Program-made: the position numbers and the translations under genes
Shown: positions 1 through 6,589 of the stretch, in pieces
How the letters are laid out: each line of letters opens with the position of its first letter
Position numbering within the stretch: the stretch's first letter is position 1
NCBI GenBank assembly: GCA_020859965.1
Contig: JAJBVF010000259.1
Location: 1-16,946, forward strand
Source: Clostridiales bacterium
GTDB taxonomy: Bacteria; Bacillota; Clostridia; Lachnospirales; Lachnospiraceae
DNA length: 16,946 nt
Direction: 5' to 3'
Notes under the pieces: generated by a model
Told to the model about the DNA's origin: nothing
Databases searched by the model: none
The model's input: the letters and a program-made list of their open reading frames with translations, nothing else

Positions 1-14
1 CTGTTTATAGAGTA

Positions 15-40
15 AAACGACCTGTATCGTTTGTTATAAT
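15..40 (+). promoter_or_regulatory. Extended -10 promoter with adjacent dyad
   Basis: A perfect TATAAT at 35-40 is preceded by TG plus one base (32-33), making an extended -10 element. There is no convincing -35 hexamer. Instead a dyad, AAACGA at 15-20 and TCGTTT at 27-32, fills the -35 position. This would drive the secreted-protein gene beginning at 131 with a leader of about 85 nt. The dyad may be an operator; that is inference. Confidence 0.5.
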
Positions 41-130
41 TAAATCAAAGTGCGGTTAGAAGCGCGAGTTATTTTTTGACAGGTCCTGAAATTCGGAATG
101 ATCCTAGATTTGCTGCAAGGAGAGAATGCA

Positions 131-826
131 ATGAGCAGAGTTTTACGATGGGAAGAGGAAGGGGCGGCCAGGAAAAAGGTTATTTCCTTTCTGCTTCTGG
201 TATGTGCCGGTATTGCATGGGTGAGTGTTCCTGCTGCATGGAATCTCCCTGGTGTGATCAGGGCAGAGGCAGAAGAGGTTGTCATTGACGAGAGCGGAGT
301 TTCAGAAGACACGGTGACTGATAGCGCGGCTTTGGAGGATATACTTTCTGACGCTGATGCTTCAGAAGATTCATTGCCTGAAGAGAACGGTTCTTATACG
401 ATGGAAGACGGCTGGTATGAGGACAGCATGCTGAGTACAGGAGAGGTCACGGTATACCGTCAGGATGCCTGTGCTGATGCGGCGGAAACATCCACGATTT
501 CATGCAGTTACCTCGATACGAATTATTCCAGAACAGAGTATGAGCAGCTGCGTGATATGCTGACGAACAATCTGGTCTATGGCAATGTCAATGCCCAGAT
601 TACCACCAGTGCGGTATATACACTATCTATGGATTATCTTTATATCATCCTGGTGGATGATTCCTCAAATGATTATCGGGATATCTATTATTATGTGGTT
701 GGTGATTATCAGTGCTTCTGCGTACAGGTGAAGGAATACCGATCGGAAGCGGAACAGGCGAGCGCGCAGGATCTGCAGACACCACAGGAGGCAGGACAGA
801 AGGTGGCAGAGAGCTTTGTGTGGTGA
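131..826 (+). CDS. Secreted acidic protein of unknown function
   Basis: I do not recognise this 231-residue protein. I chose the ATG at 131 because AAGGAGAG lies at 117-124 with good spacing; an in-frame ATG at 98 lacks such a site. The N-terminus looks like a signal peptide: basic residues (RKK), then a hydrophobic stretch (VISFLLLVCAGIAWVSV), with a probable cleavage site near RAEA. The cysteine in the hydrophobic core is not in a good lipobox, so a lipoprotein is unlikely. A long Asp/Glu/Ser-rich low-complexity segment follows (about residues 45-95), probably a flexible linker at the cell surface. The remaining part, about residues 100-215, contains several Tyr-rich beta-like stretches (SMDYLYIILVDD, DIYYYVVGDY) and four cysteines and may form one small folded domain. 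The gene stands alone, convergent with the ABC ATPase gene. Export is fairly sure; function is unknown. Confidence 0.75.
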   Translation: MSRVLRWEEEGAARKKVISFLLLVCAGIAWVSVPAAWNLPGVIRAEAEEVVIDESGVSEDTVTDSAALEDILSDADASEDSLPEENGSYTMEDGWYEDSMLSTGEVTVYRQDACADAAETSTISCSYLDTNYSRTEYEQLRDMLTNNLVYGNVNAQITTSAVYTLSMDYLYIILVDDSSNDYRDIYYYVVGDYQCFCVQVKEYRSEAEQASAQDLQTPQEAGQKVAESFVW

Positions 827-874
827 GAATTGTTACATCGTGTTACCGGTGAAACAGACAAACAAAATGCACAG

Positions 875-933
875 AAAAACGGTCAATCTATTCTCCTGGG
901 GTTATCAGTCCCGGAAAACAGATGACCGTTTTT
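875..933. terminator. Bidirectional rho-independent terminator
   Basis: Perfect 11-bp arms, AAAAACGGTCA (875-885) and TGACCGTTTTT (923-933), enclose a loop that itself can form a small hairpin (GGG 898-900 with CCC 910-912). The T-rich end is present on both strands. It lies between the convergent ends of the secreted-protein gene (826) and the ABC ATPase gene (937), so it can stop transcription from both sides. Confidence 0.85.
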
Positions 934-936
934 CTT

Positions 937-1731
937 TTATCCGAGCAGAGCAGAATCGTTTGCAAACTGCTCGCCGCTTACCTTTTCAAACTGATCCAGC
1001 AGATTTTTGACGGTCAGTTTCTTTTTTTCTTCTCCTTTGATATCGAGGATGATTTTTCCTTCATTCATCATGATCAGACGGTTTCCGTGCTGGATCGCGT
1101 CCTTCATATTGTGCGTAATCATCAGAGTGGTCAGATGGTCGCGGTTGACGATCAGGTCTGTGATCTCCAGCACTTTGGCCGCGGTCTTTGGATCCAGAGC
1201 AGCCGTGTGCTCATCGAGGAGCAAAAGCTTTGGCCTCTGAAGCGTGGCCATCAGAAGCGTGAGTGCCTGACGCTGTCCGCCAGAGAGCAGGCCGACCTTT
1301 GCGGTCAGACGGGACTCCAGCCCAAGACCAAGCATAGACAGAAGCTCTTTGTATTCAGCGCGCTCCTGTTTTGTGATGCCCGGCCGAAGCGAACGCCGTT
1401 TGCCGCGCCGCTCTGCGAGTGCGAGGTTTTCCTGAATCTCCATCGTGGCAGCCGTTCCGGTCATCGGATCCTGGAAAACCCGTCCGAGATAAGCGGCACG
1501 CTTGTGTTCCGGAAGCTTTGTCACATTGACACCGTCGATCAGGATCTGCCCTTCGTCGACCATCCAGGTACCGGCTACCGCGTTCAGAAGCGTAGACTTT
1601 CCGGCTCCGTTGCCGCCGATCACTGTGACAAAATCCCCATCCTCCAGATGCAGGGAGACATCGTTCAGCGCGGTCTTTTCATTGATCGTGCCTGGATTAA
1701 AGGTTTTGGAAATATTCTGGATACTAAGCAT
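937..1731 (-). CDS. ABC importer ATPase (COG1101 type)
   Basis: This is the ATP-hydrolysing subunit of an importer, on the cytoplasmic face of the membrane. The 264 residues carry a full set of motifs: Walker A GGNGAGKST (39-47), Q-loop VFQDP (Q87), signature LSGGQ (149-153), Walker B LLLLDE (169-174) with catalytic E174, and the H-loop histidine H207 (ITHN). The reading DEHTAALDP after Walker B fits the COG1101 group, which pairs with COG4120 permeases and COG2984 binding proteins. The start codon overlaps the end of the permease gene by 8 nt, so the two are probably translationally coupled. Characterised relatives include the streptococcal tryptophan importer (TrpZ), but other members of this group carry other small solutes, so the substrate is left open. 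It is the last gene of the transporter operon and ends at a bidirectional terminator. Confidence 0.92.
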   Translation of the reverse strand: MLSIQNISKTFNPGTINEKTALNDVSLHLEDGDFVTVIGGNGAGKSTLLNAVAGTWMVDEGQILIDGVNVTKLPEHKRAAYLGRVFQDPMTGTAATMEIQENLALAERRGKRRSLRPGITKQERAEYKELLSMLGLGLESRLTAKVGLLSGGQRQALTLLMATLQRPKLLLLDEHTAALDPKTAAKVLEITDLIVNRDHLTTLMITHNMKDAIQHGNRLIMMNEGKIILDIKGEEKKKLTVKNLLDQFEKVSGEQFANDSALLG

Positions 1732-2650
1732 TCTGGCTGCCTCCCTTCTTTACCGGTTTTGAAAAATACTTTTCCTTCCAATAGGGGACAGCAAGGAAGA
1801 CAGCTACTACAGACGCGGAGAGCAGCTTGAGCAGATCCGTGTCAATTCCCATCCAGATCACGACCTGGAGAACGATATAATAAATGATCGCGCCAAACGA
1901 CACGGCCAGCAGCTGCAGGGCAAAATTCCGGAAGATCTTTCCGAAGATCGCCTCGCCGATGATCACGGAGGCCAGGCCGATCACGATCGCGCCGCGCCCC
2001 ATATTGACGTCCGCAAAGCCCTGATACTGAGCCAACAGGGCACTGGAGAGAGCCACCAGACCGTTTGAGAGCATCAGGCCGATCACTTTGTTGAAGTTTG
2101 TATTGATGCCCTGCGCACGGGACATACTCGGATTGCAGCCGGTCGCCCGCAGAGAAGCTCCATATTCTGTGCCGAAGAACCAGTACAGAATGGCAATCAG
2201 CACGATTGTTAACACGATAACAATGAAAATCGTATTCTGCCAGAGGGGCACACCCTTGATATACCGGAGTGATACCAGAAGGTCGTAGTTATTGACATTG
2301 ACAGCCTGATTGGATTTTCCCATGATCTTCAGATTGACAGAATACAGGGAAAGCTGTGTCAGGATGCCGGCCAGAATCGCCGGAATTCCCATCCATGTGT
2401 GCAGTAAACCGGTCACAAGACCGGCGAGCATTCCGGCGCCGGTAGCCGCCAGCATGGAAATCCCAATGCCGTGACCGCTCATCAGCATCATAATACAGAC
2501 CGCGCCGCCGGTGGCCATCGTGCCATCGACTGTCAGGTCCGCAATATCCAGAATGCGGTAAGTGATATACACGCCGATCGCCATGATTCCCCATACCAAT
2601 CCCTGGGCACAGGCGCCTGGCAATGCGTTAATCAGAGTCGAGATATTCAT
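1724..2650 (-). CDS. ABC importer permease (COG4120 type)
   Basis: This is the membrane-spanning subunit that forms the transport channel. I chose the ATG at 2650 (308 residues, beginning MNISTLINALPG): GGGGG at about 2663-2667 on the opposite strand sits 12 nt upstream, and the family usually starts this way. The open frame extends 27 residues further upstream (to 2731), but that part is basic and not family-like. Several hydrophobic segments are visible, for example GLVWGIMAIGVYITY, MLAATGAGMLAGLVTG, IFIVIVLTIVLIAILYWFFG and LLSASVVAVFLAVPYW. The stretch LDIADLTVDGTMATGGAV is typical of this permease family. The gene lies 255 nt downstream of the binding-protein gene, with a strong hairpin between, and overlaps the ATPase gene by 8 nt. 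Function as importer permease is sure; the substrate is not. Confidence 0.9.
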   Translation of the reverse strand: MNISTLINALPGACAQGLVWGIMAIGVYITYRILDIADLTVDGTMATGGAVCIMMLMSGHGIGISMLAATGAGMLAGLVTGLLHTWMGIPAILAGILTQLSLYSVNLKIMGKSNQAVNVNNYDLLVSLRYIKGVPLWQNTIFIVIVLTIVLIAILYWFFGTEYGASLRATGCNPSMSRAQGINTNFNKVIGLMLSNGLVALSSALLAQYQGFADVNMGRGAIVIGLASVIIGEAIFGKIFRNFALQLLAVSFGAIIYYIVLQVVIWMGIDTDLLKLLSASVVAVFLAVPYWKEKYFSKPVKKGGSQNA

Positions 2651-2763
2651 TCGTGAAGTCATCCCCCTTTTTCGTGACGCCGGTCCGATTGCCCGATGGA
2701 ACAGAAAGAGGAATCCGGACTGGAAGGTCATTTGTATCAGATTGAAAAACGTTTTTCCCGAAA

Positions 2764-2794
2764 ACAGCGAGAGAGGAGAGCCCTTTCTCGCTGT
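2764..2794 (-). terminator. Intercistronic hairpin (attenuator or mRNA stabiliser)
   Basis: Arms at 2764-2776 and 2782-2794 form a 13-bp stem with one G-T wobble and a 5-base loop. On the minus strand the stem is followed by TTTT. It lies between the binding-protein gene (ends 2906) and the permease gene (starts 2650). Such hairpins commonly let the binding protein be made in excess by partial termination or by protecting the upstream mRNA from 3' decay. The weak U-tract suggests partial rather than complete termination. Confidence 0.7.
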
Positions 2795-2905
2795 CTTAGT
2801 TCCTTATAATGGCAACTGCCCTGTATCCGCAGAACTGACCTGCTTTTCTTTTCCCTGATTGATAAAGGGATTCGGCAGAAAAAGCGGAATCAGCTGTCGC
2901 CTGTC

Positions 2906-3931
2906 TTACTCTGTAGCCGCTTCTGTATCAGCTTCCGTCTCAACTTCGGTCTCAGCCTCAGCTTCTTCTTCAGCACCGATCGCTACATAATCTTCCGGAA
3001 TCTCTATACCGAGCTCTTCTGCGATCTCAGCATTGTATTCCTTGGTAACCTGCGGTGCAAACTGGATAGCCATCTCAGAGATATCTGCTTCGCCGGTAAG
3101 AATCTGAGCGCCCATTTCACCAGCAGCGTATCCGATGTCATAATAGCTGATGGAAAGTGTAGCTACACCACAGCCGCTGCAGATACCTTCCTCGCCGGCA
3201 ATGATCGGAACGCCTGCCGGACGGCATACATTGTCGATCAGCTCAGTGTTGGAAGCTGCTGTATTGTCGGTCGGAACGTAGATGACGTCACTCTCGTCCG
3301 CAGCAACCTGGCAGACAGACTGCAGGTCGTTGGAATCAGAGAAGCTGTATTCTGTTACTGTATAGCCATATTCTTCAAGGTAAGTTTTGATGGTCTCATA
3401 CTGATATTCGGAATTCGCCTCAGCGGAGCAGTACAGAACACCAACGGTCTCAGCTTCCGGGAACAGCTCGTTCAGCATCGCAGCCTGCTCGTCCAGCGGA
3501 GCCAGGTCAGAGGTACCGGAAATATTGCCGCCAATGACTTCGGTAGCTACGTCGATGCCAAGTGCGGAACCGTAATTCGTGATAGATGTACCAAGAATCG
3601 GGATATCTTCTGTAGCCGCTACGCATGCCTGCAGGGAAGCTGTAGCGTTCGCCAGGATCAGATCTACCTCGTTGGTCACGAACTGATTTGCAATCGTAGC
3701 GCAGGTAGCGGAATCGCCCTGAGCATTCTGCTCATCAAAGGTAACCGCATCGCCGAGAGCGTTGGTCAGAGCGTCTTTGAAGCCCTGTGTAGCCGCATCA
3801 AGAGCGTCATGCTCTACAAGCTGAAGAATACCGACATTGTAAGTCTCGGCTTCATCTGCGCTGACACTTATGCCGCAGAAACTGGCAACCATCGCTGCAG
3901 AAAGAATCGTAGCTAAAAACTGTTTCTTCAT
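2906..3931 (-). CDS. ABC importer substrate-binding protein (COG2984)
   Basis: This extracellular solute receptor delivers ligand to the permease encoded downstream. The 341-residue product has a signal peptide (MKKQFLATILSAAMVASF) and then a periplasmic-binding-protein fold starting at YNVGILQLVEHDALDAATQG, which is characteristic of COG2984. Other family stretches are DLILANATASLQACVAAT, IPILGTSITNY and VIYVPTDNTAASN. TrpX of streptococci belongs here. The cysteine at residue 19 (SFCG) follows a phenylalanine and does not make a standard lipobox, so membrane anchoring is uncertain; cleavage after SVSA is an alternative. The last 22 residues form an unusual Glu/Thr/Ala repeat tail. The ribosome binding site GAGGAGG (3940-3946, minus strand) is strong. 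A sigma-A-like promoter lies just upstream, with no room for a T-box leader. Confidence 0.92.
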   Translation of the reverse strand: MKKQFLATILSAAMVASFCGISVSADEAETYNVGILQLVEHDALDAATQGFKDALTNALGDAVTFDEQNAQGDSATCATIANQFVTNEVDLILANATASLQACVAATEDIPILGTSITNYGSALGIDVATEVIGGNISGTSDLAPLDEQAAMLNELFPEAETVGVLYCSAEANSEYQYETIKTYLEEYGYTVTEYSFSDSNDLQSVCQVAADESDVIYVPTDNTAASNTELIDNVCRPAGVPIIAGEEGICSGCGVATLSISYYDIGYAAGEMGAQILTGEADISEMAIQFAPQVTKEYNAEIAEELGIEIPEDYVAIGAEEEAEAETEVETEADTEAATE

Positions 3932-3961
3932 GATAAAATCCTCCTCGATTTTTTTACGGAA

Positions 3962-3990
3962 ATTATAATGCTTTAAAGCAGGAAAGTCAA
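3962..3990 (-). promoter_or_regulatory. Strong promoter of the ABC importer operon
   Basis: Read on the minus strand, TTGACT (3985-3990) and TATAAT (3962-3967) are 17 bp apart, close to the sigma-A consensus. A 12-bp perfect palindrome TGCTTTAAAGCA (3969-3980) occupies most of the spacer and could be an operator. The leader to the ATG at 3931 would be only about 25 nt. Confidence 0.8.
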
Positions 3991-4006
3991 GAAGTACATT
4001 CTTTTC

Positions 4007-4035
4007 TTGCGGTTTGGGAAAGAATAGGATATGAT
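4007..4035 (+). promoter_or_regulatory. Promoter of hflX
   Basis: TTGCGG (4007-4012) and TATGAT (4030-4035) are separated by 17 bp, giving a reasonable sigma-A promoter about 40 nt ahead of the hflX start. It is back to back with the importer promoter; the two -35 regions are about 16 bp apart, with a dyad AAGAA/TTCTT (3989-4003) between. Confidence 0.6.
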
Positions 4036-4077
4036 GAAAGCGTTTCTGCAGAATATTATGGTAAAGGAAGGAAAATT

Positions 4078-5490
4078 ATGAGAAGAGCGGTTCTGGTCGG
4101 CGTTGAACTCGACGGCGACCTGAATTTCGAATATCACATGGAAGAATTAAAGGGGCTGGCGGAAGCGTGTGAGCTGGAGGCGGCAGCGTATGTGACGCAG
4201 AAGCTGCCGGCTGTCAACGCGGCGCTCTATGTTGGCTCGGGAAAAGCGGAGGAGATCCGGCGTACAGCAGAAATGGTGGAAGCGGACTGTGTTGTTGTGG
4301 ACAACTCGCTCAAGCCGTCCCAGCAGAGAAATCTTCAAAAGGAGCTGGATCTGCCCGTGATGGACCGGACGAATCTGATCCTGCAGATCTTTGAGAAGCG
4401 GGCGCGCACCAAAGAGGCGAAGCTTCAGGTGGAGAGCGCGAATCTTCAGTATATGCTGCCGCGTCTGGTCGGTATGCGGGAGGCCCTCTCCAGACAGGGA
4501 GGCGGCGCGGGTGCGGGCGGAGGCTCCGGTGCGGGCGGCGGTCTTGCCAACCGCGGCGCCGGTGAACAGAAGCTGGAGCTTGACCGGCGGAAGATTGAAA
4601 AGCGGATCAGTGAGCTTCGCCGCGATCTGGAAGCGATTGAGCAGGACCGCGCGACCCAGCGGCAGCAGCGCCGGAAAAGCGAGCTGCCATCCGTGGCATT
4701 AGTCGGCTATACCAACGCAGGGAAATCTACCTTATTAAATAAAATGCTGGATATTTATATGGGAGAGGGCCCAAAAGGCGATACCGCGAAGCCGGAAAAA
4801 GCCTTGCAGGACACAAAATCGGATGCAGAGATGGGAGCGGATACACGGTCAGCAAAGCCTGATCGATCGGCTTACGCACGCAAAAGTGTCGAGGAAAAAA
4901 AGGTTTTGGAAAAGGATATGCTTTTTGCTACGCTTGATACTACTGTCCGGCGAATCTCACCTGGGGATAACCGGGACTTTCTGCTTTCAGATACAGTCGG
5001 CTTTATCGACCGGCTTCCTCACACCCTGATCAAAGCGTTTCGCTCCACACTCGCGGAGGCCTGCGGGGCGGATCTTCTTTTGCAGGTGGTCGATTACTCC
5101 GATCCGCATCATCGGGAGCAGATGCAGGTCACGGAAGACACCCTGCGCGAATTAGGCGCGGAGAGAATCCCATGCATTTCCATTATGAACAAAGCTGACC
5201 TTGTAATGGAAGAGAGCGAGCTTCCCAAAATCGTTGGCGATAAAATCTTTATGTCTGCCAAAAAAGGCATCGGCATGGAAGAACTGCTCGACATTATCCG
5301 GGAAAAACTCTTTGGGGACTATGTGGCTTGTGAAATGCTTATCCCCTACACGGACGGCGGTGCGGTCGCTTATCTGAAAGAACACGCGGTCGTTAATTCC
5401 CTGGAGTACGGACCGGACGGCGCGATCCTGAAGCTGCTCTGCAAAAAAAGCGACGCAGGGCGGTATGAGAAATACATTAGAACATACTAA
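4078..5490 (+). CDS. hflX: GTPase HflX with extra segment near switch I
   Basis: HflX binds ribosomes and in characterised bacteria splits stalled or heat-damaged 70S particles using GTP. The 470-residue protein has the HflX-specific N-terminal domain (about 1-135), a helical linker (about 165-200) and a G domain: G1 GYTNAGKST (210-218), switch I ATLDTTVRR (284-292), G3 DTVG (305-308), G4 NKAD (371-374) and G5 SAKK (393-396). A C-terminal domain follows from about 415. Two things differ from the usual form. The Gly-rich loop (141-155) is longer than the normal GGxGxRGPGE region. The stretch between G1 and switch I holds about 48 additional residues, roughly 228-279, rich in Lys, Asp, Glu and Ala. 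The frame is open throughout, so this is an insertion and not a frameshift. GTP-binding motifs are intact. The start has AAAGGAAGG just upstream. It appears to be a single-gene unit. Confidence 0.93.
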   Translation: MRRAVLVGVELDGDLNFEYHMEELKGLAEACELEAAAYVTQKLPAVNAALYVGSGKAEEIRRTAEMVEADCVVVDNSLKPSQQRNLQKELDLPVMDRTNLILQIFEKRARTKEAKLQVESANLQYMLPRLVGMREALSRQGGGAGAGGGSGAGGGLANRGAGEQKLELDRRKIEKRISELRRDLEAIEQDRATQRQQRRKSELPSVALVGYTNAGKSTLLNKMLDIYMGEGPKGDTAKPEKALQDTKSDAEMGADTRSAKPDRSAYARKSVEEKKVLEKDMLFATLDTTVRRISPGDNRDFLLSDTVGFIDRLPHTLIKAFRSTLAEACGADLLLQVVDYSDPHHREQMQVTEDTLRELGAERIPCISIMNKADLVMEESELPKIVGDKIFMSAKKGIGMEELLDIIREKLFGDYVACEMLIPYTDGGAVAYLKEHAVVNSLEYGPDGAILKLLCKKSDAGRYEKYIRTY

Positions 5491-5670
5491 AGCAAAGTCC
5501 TGTGATCAGATTGACGGGGCAATCAGCTGTTACGTTGTAGTGGTGCAGTGAAAACCGCTGCATGGTGATTTACTATAAAAGTATCAACATTGGATGTCTT
5601 TGCCCACGCACTTTTTCCGGGAAATTCTCATAGACTGAGTATGAGGAAGAAAAGTATATGGGAGTGCATA

Positions 5671-6522
5671 ATGGCAAAGGTGATTTTGGACGCCGGGCAT
5701 GGCGGAGTCGAGCCGGGCGCGGTGTTTGAAGGGCGGCAGGAAAAGGATGACAATCTTAAGCTGACCCTTGCAATAGGAGAGATCCTGGAAGAAAATGGTG
5801 TGGAGGTAGCGTATACCCGTACGGAGGATGTGTATGATAAGCCGCTGCAGAAGGCACAGATCGCGAATGCGGAAGGTGGAGACTTTTTTATTTCGATTCA
5901 CCGGAATTCCAGCCCGGAAGCGAACCAGTATTCGGGTGTACAGACGTTGGTCTATGATCTGGCCGGTGAGAAGGCTTTGATGGCGGATGCGATAAATATG
6001 GAACTGGAGGAAGTGGGTTTCCGTAATCTGGGAGTGGTCGAACGCCCGGATCTGATCGTACTGAAAAGGACGCAGATGCCGGCAGTACTGGTGGAAGTCG
6101 GTTTTTTGAATACGGATGCGGATAACCGGCTGTTTGACGAATCCTTTGATCAGATCGCGGAGGCGATTGCGGGTGGCATCCTTGGCACACTGGAAACGGA
6201 GAGAAATCTGGTGGGAGAGGAGCGATATCCGGATCCGGATCTGGAAAAATATCCATCCGGCAGCGGAAATGGGGAAATTGGAAGCACAGCCGGGGCTTCT
6301 TCGCCGCGGCTATACCGCGTGCAGACCGGTGCTTTCCGCAATCGCGCAAATGCCGAAAAGCTGCTCTATCAGCTTCAGAGGCAGAATTATCCTGCTTTTC
6401 TTCTTTATGAGAATGGCCTTTATAAGGTACAGGTAGGTGCATTTGCTCAGCTTGATAATGCGGTTCAGATGGAGGCCGCACTGCGCAGGGCAGGCTATTC
6501 CACTTTTATTACTGCGCAATAA
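5671..6522 (+). CDS. N-acetylmuramoyl-L-alanine amidase with SPOR domain, CwlC-like
   Basis: This cell-wall hydrolase cuts the bond between N-acetylmuramic acid and L-alanine in peptidoglycan. I chose the ATG at 5671 (283 residues): GGGAG lies six bases upstream and the family begins here (MAKVILDAGHGG); TTG 5590 and ATG 5641 are weaker. The Amidase_3 domain (about 1-180) has the expected zinc and catalytic residues: H10 (DAGHGG), E24 (RQEKD), H77 (ISIHRN) and E142 (VEVGFLN). After a Pro/Gly/Ser linker, a SPOR domain with two half-repeats (YRVQTGAF and LYKVQVGAF) fills the C-terminus and should bind glycan strands stripped of stem peptides. There is no signal peptide. This layout matches Bacillus subtilis CwlC, which lyses the mother cell at the end of sporulation, so the same role is likely. 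A weak sigma-K-like match, CATAGACTG (5629-5637), lies upstream. Confidence 0.88.
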   Translation: MAKVILDAGHGGVEPGAVFEGRQEKDDNLKLTLAIGEILEENGVEVAYTRTEDVYDKPLQKAQIANAEGGDFFISIHRNSSPEANQYSGVQTLVYDLAGEKALMADAINMELEEVGFRNLGVVERPDLIVLKRTQMPAVLVEVGFLNTDADNRLFDESFDQIAEAIAGGILGTLETERNLVGEERYPDPDLEKYPSGSGNGEIGSTAGASSPRLYRVQTGAFRNRANAEKLLYQLQRQNYPAFLLYENGLYKVQVGAFAQLDNAVQMEAALRRAGYSTFITAQ

Positions 6523-6542
6523 AAGTCTTTCGTTTTTTTGAA

Positions 6543-6559
6543 AATAGTGTTACACTATT
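6543..6559. promoter_or_regulatory. Palindrome between the amidase gene and mutY
   Basis: AATAGTG and CACTATT flank TTA, a perfect 17-bp palindrome 30 bp before the mutY start. It follows a T-rich stretch (6532-6539). It is too tight to be a good RNA terminator and looks more like a protein-binding site. A possible -10 (TACACT, 6551-6556) lies inside it. The regulator is unknown. Confidence 0.4.
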
Positions 6560-6589
6560 CGCAGTGAAAAATGGAGACAAAAGTGATAT

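Noticed and set aside
922..1830. A 302-codon open frame on the plus strand
   Set aside because: It lies antisense over the ABC ATPase gene, which has every expected motif. The translation has no family-like features.
3932..4077. A possible T-box or riboswitch ahead of the importer operon
   Set aside because: The promoter leaves only about 25 nt of leader, far too short for a T-box or any known riboswitch.
4678..4930. A frameshift or broken region in hflX
   Set aside because: The frame stays open and conserved motifs resume in the same frame after the extra segment, so it is an in-frame insertion.
5544..5562. A hairpin after hflX as terminator
   Set aside because: The stem is only 7 bp with a wobble and is not followed by a T-run.
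5888..6481. A 197-codon Pro-rich open frame on the minus strand
   Set aside because: It is the reverse of the amidase gene; the Pro/His/Arg-rich composition reflects antisense of a real coding region.
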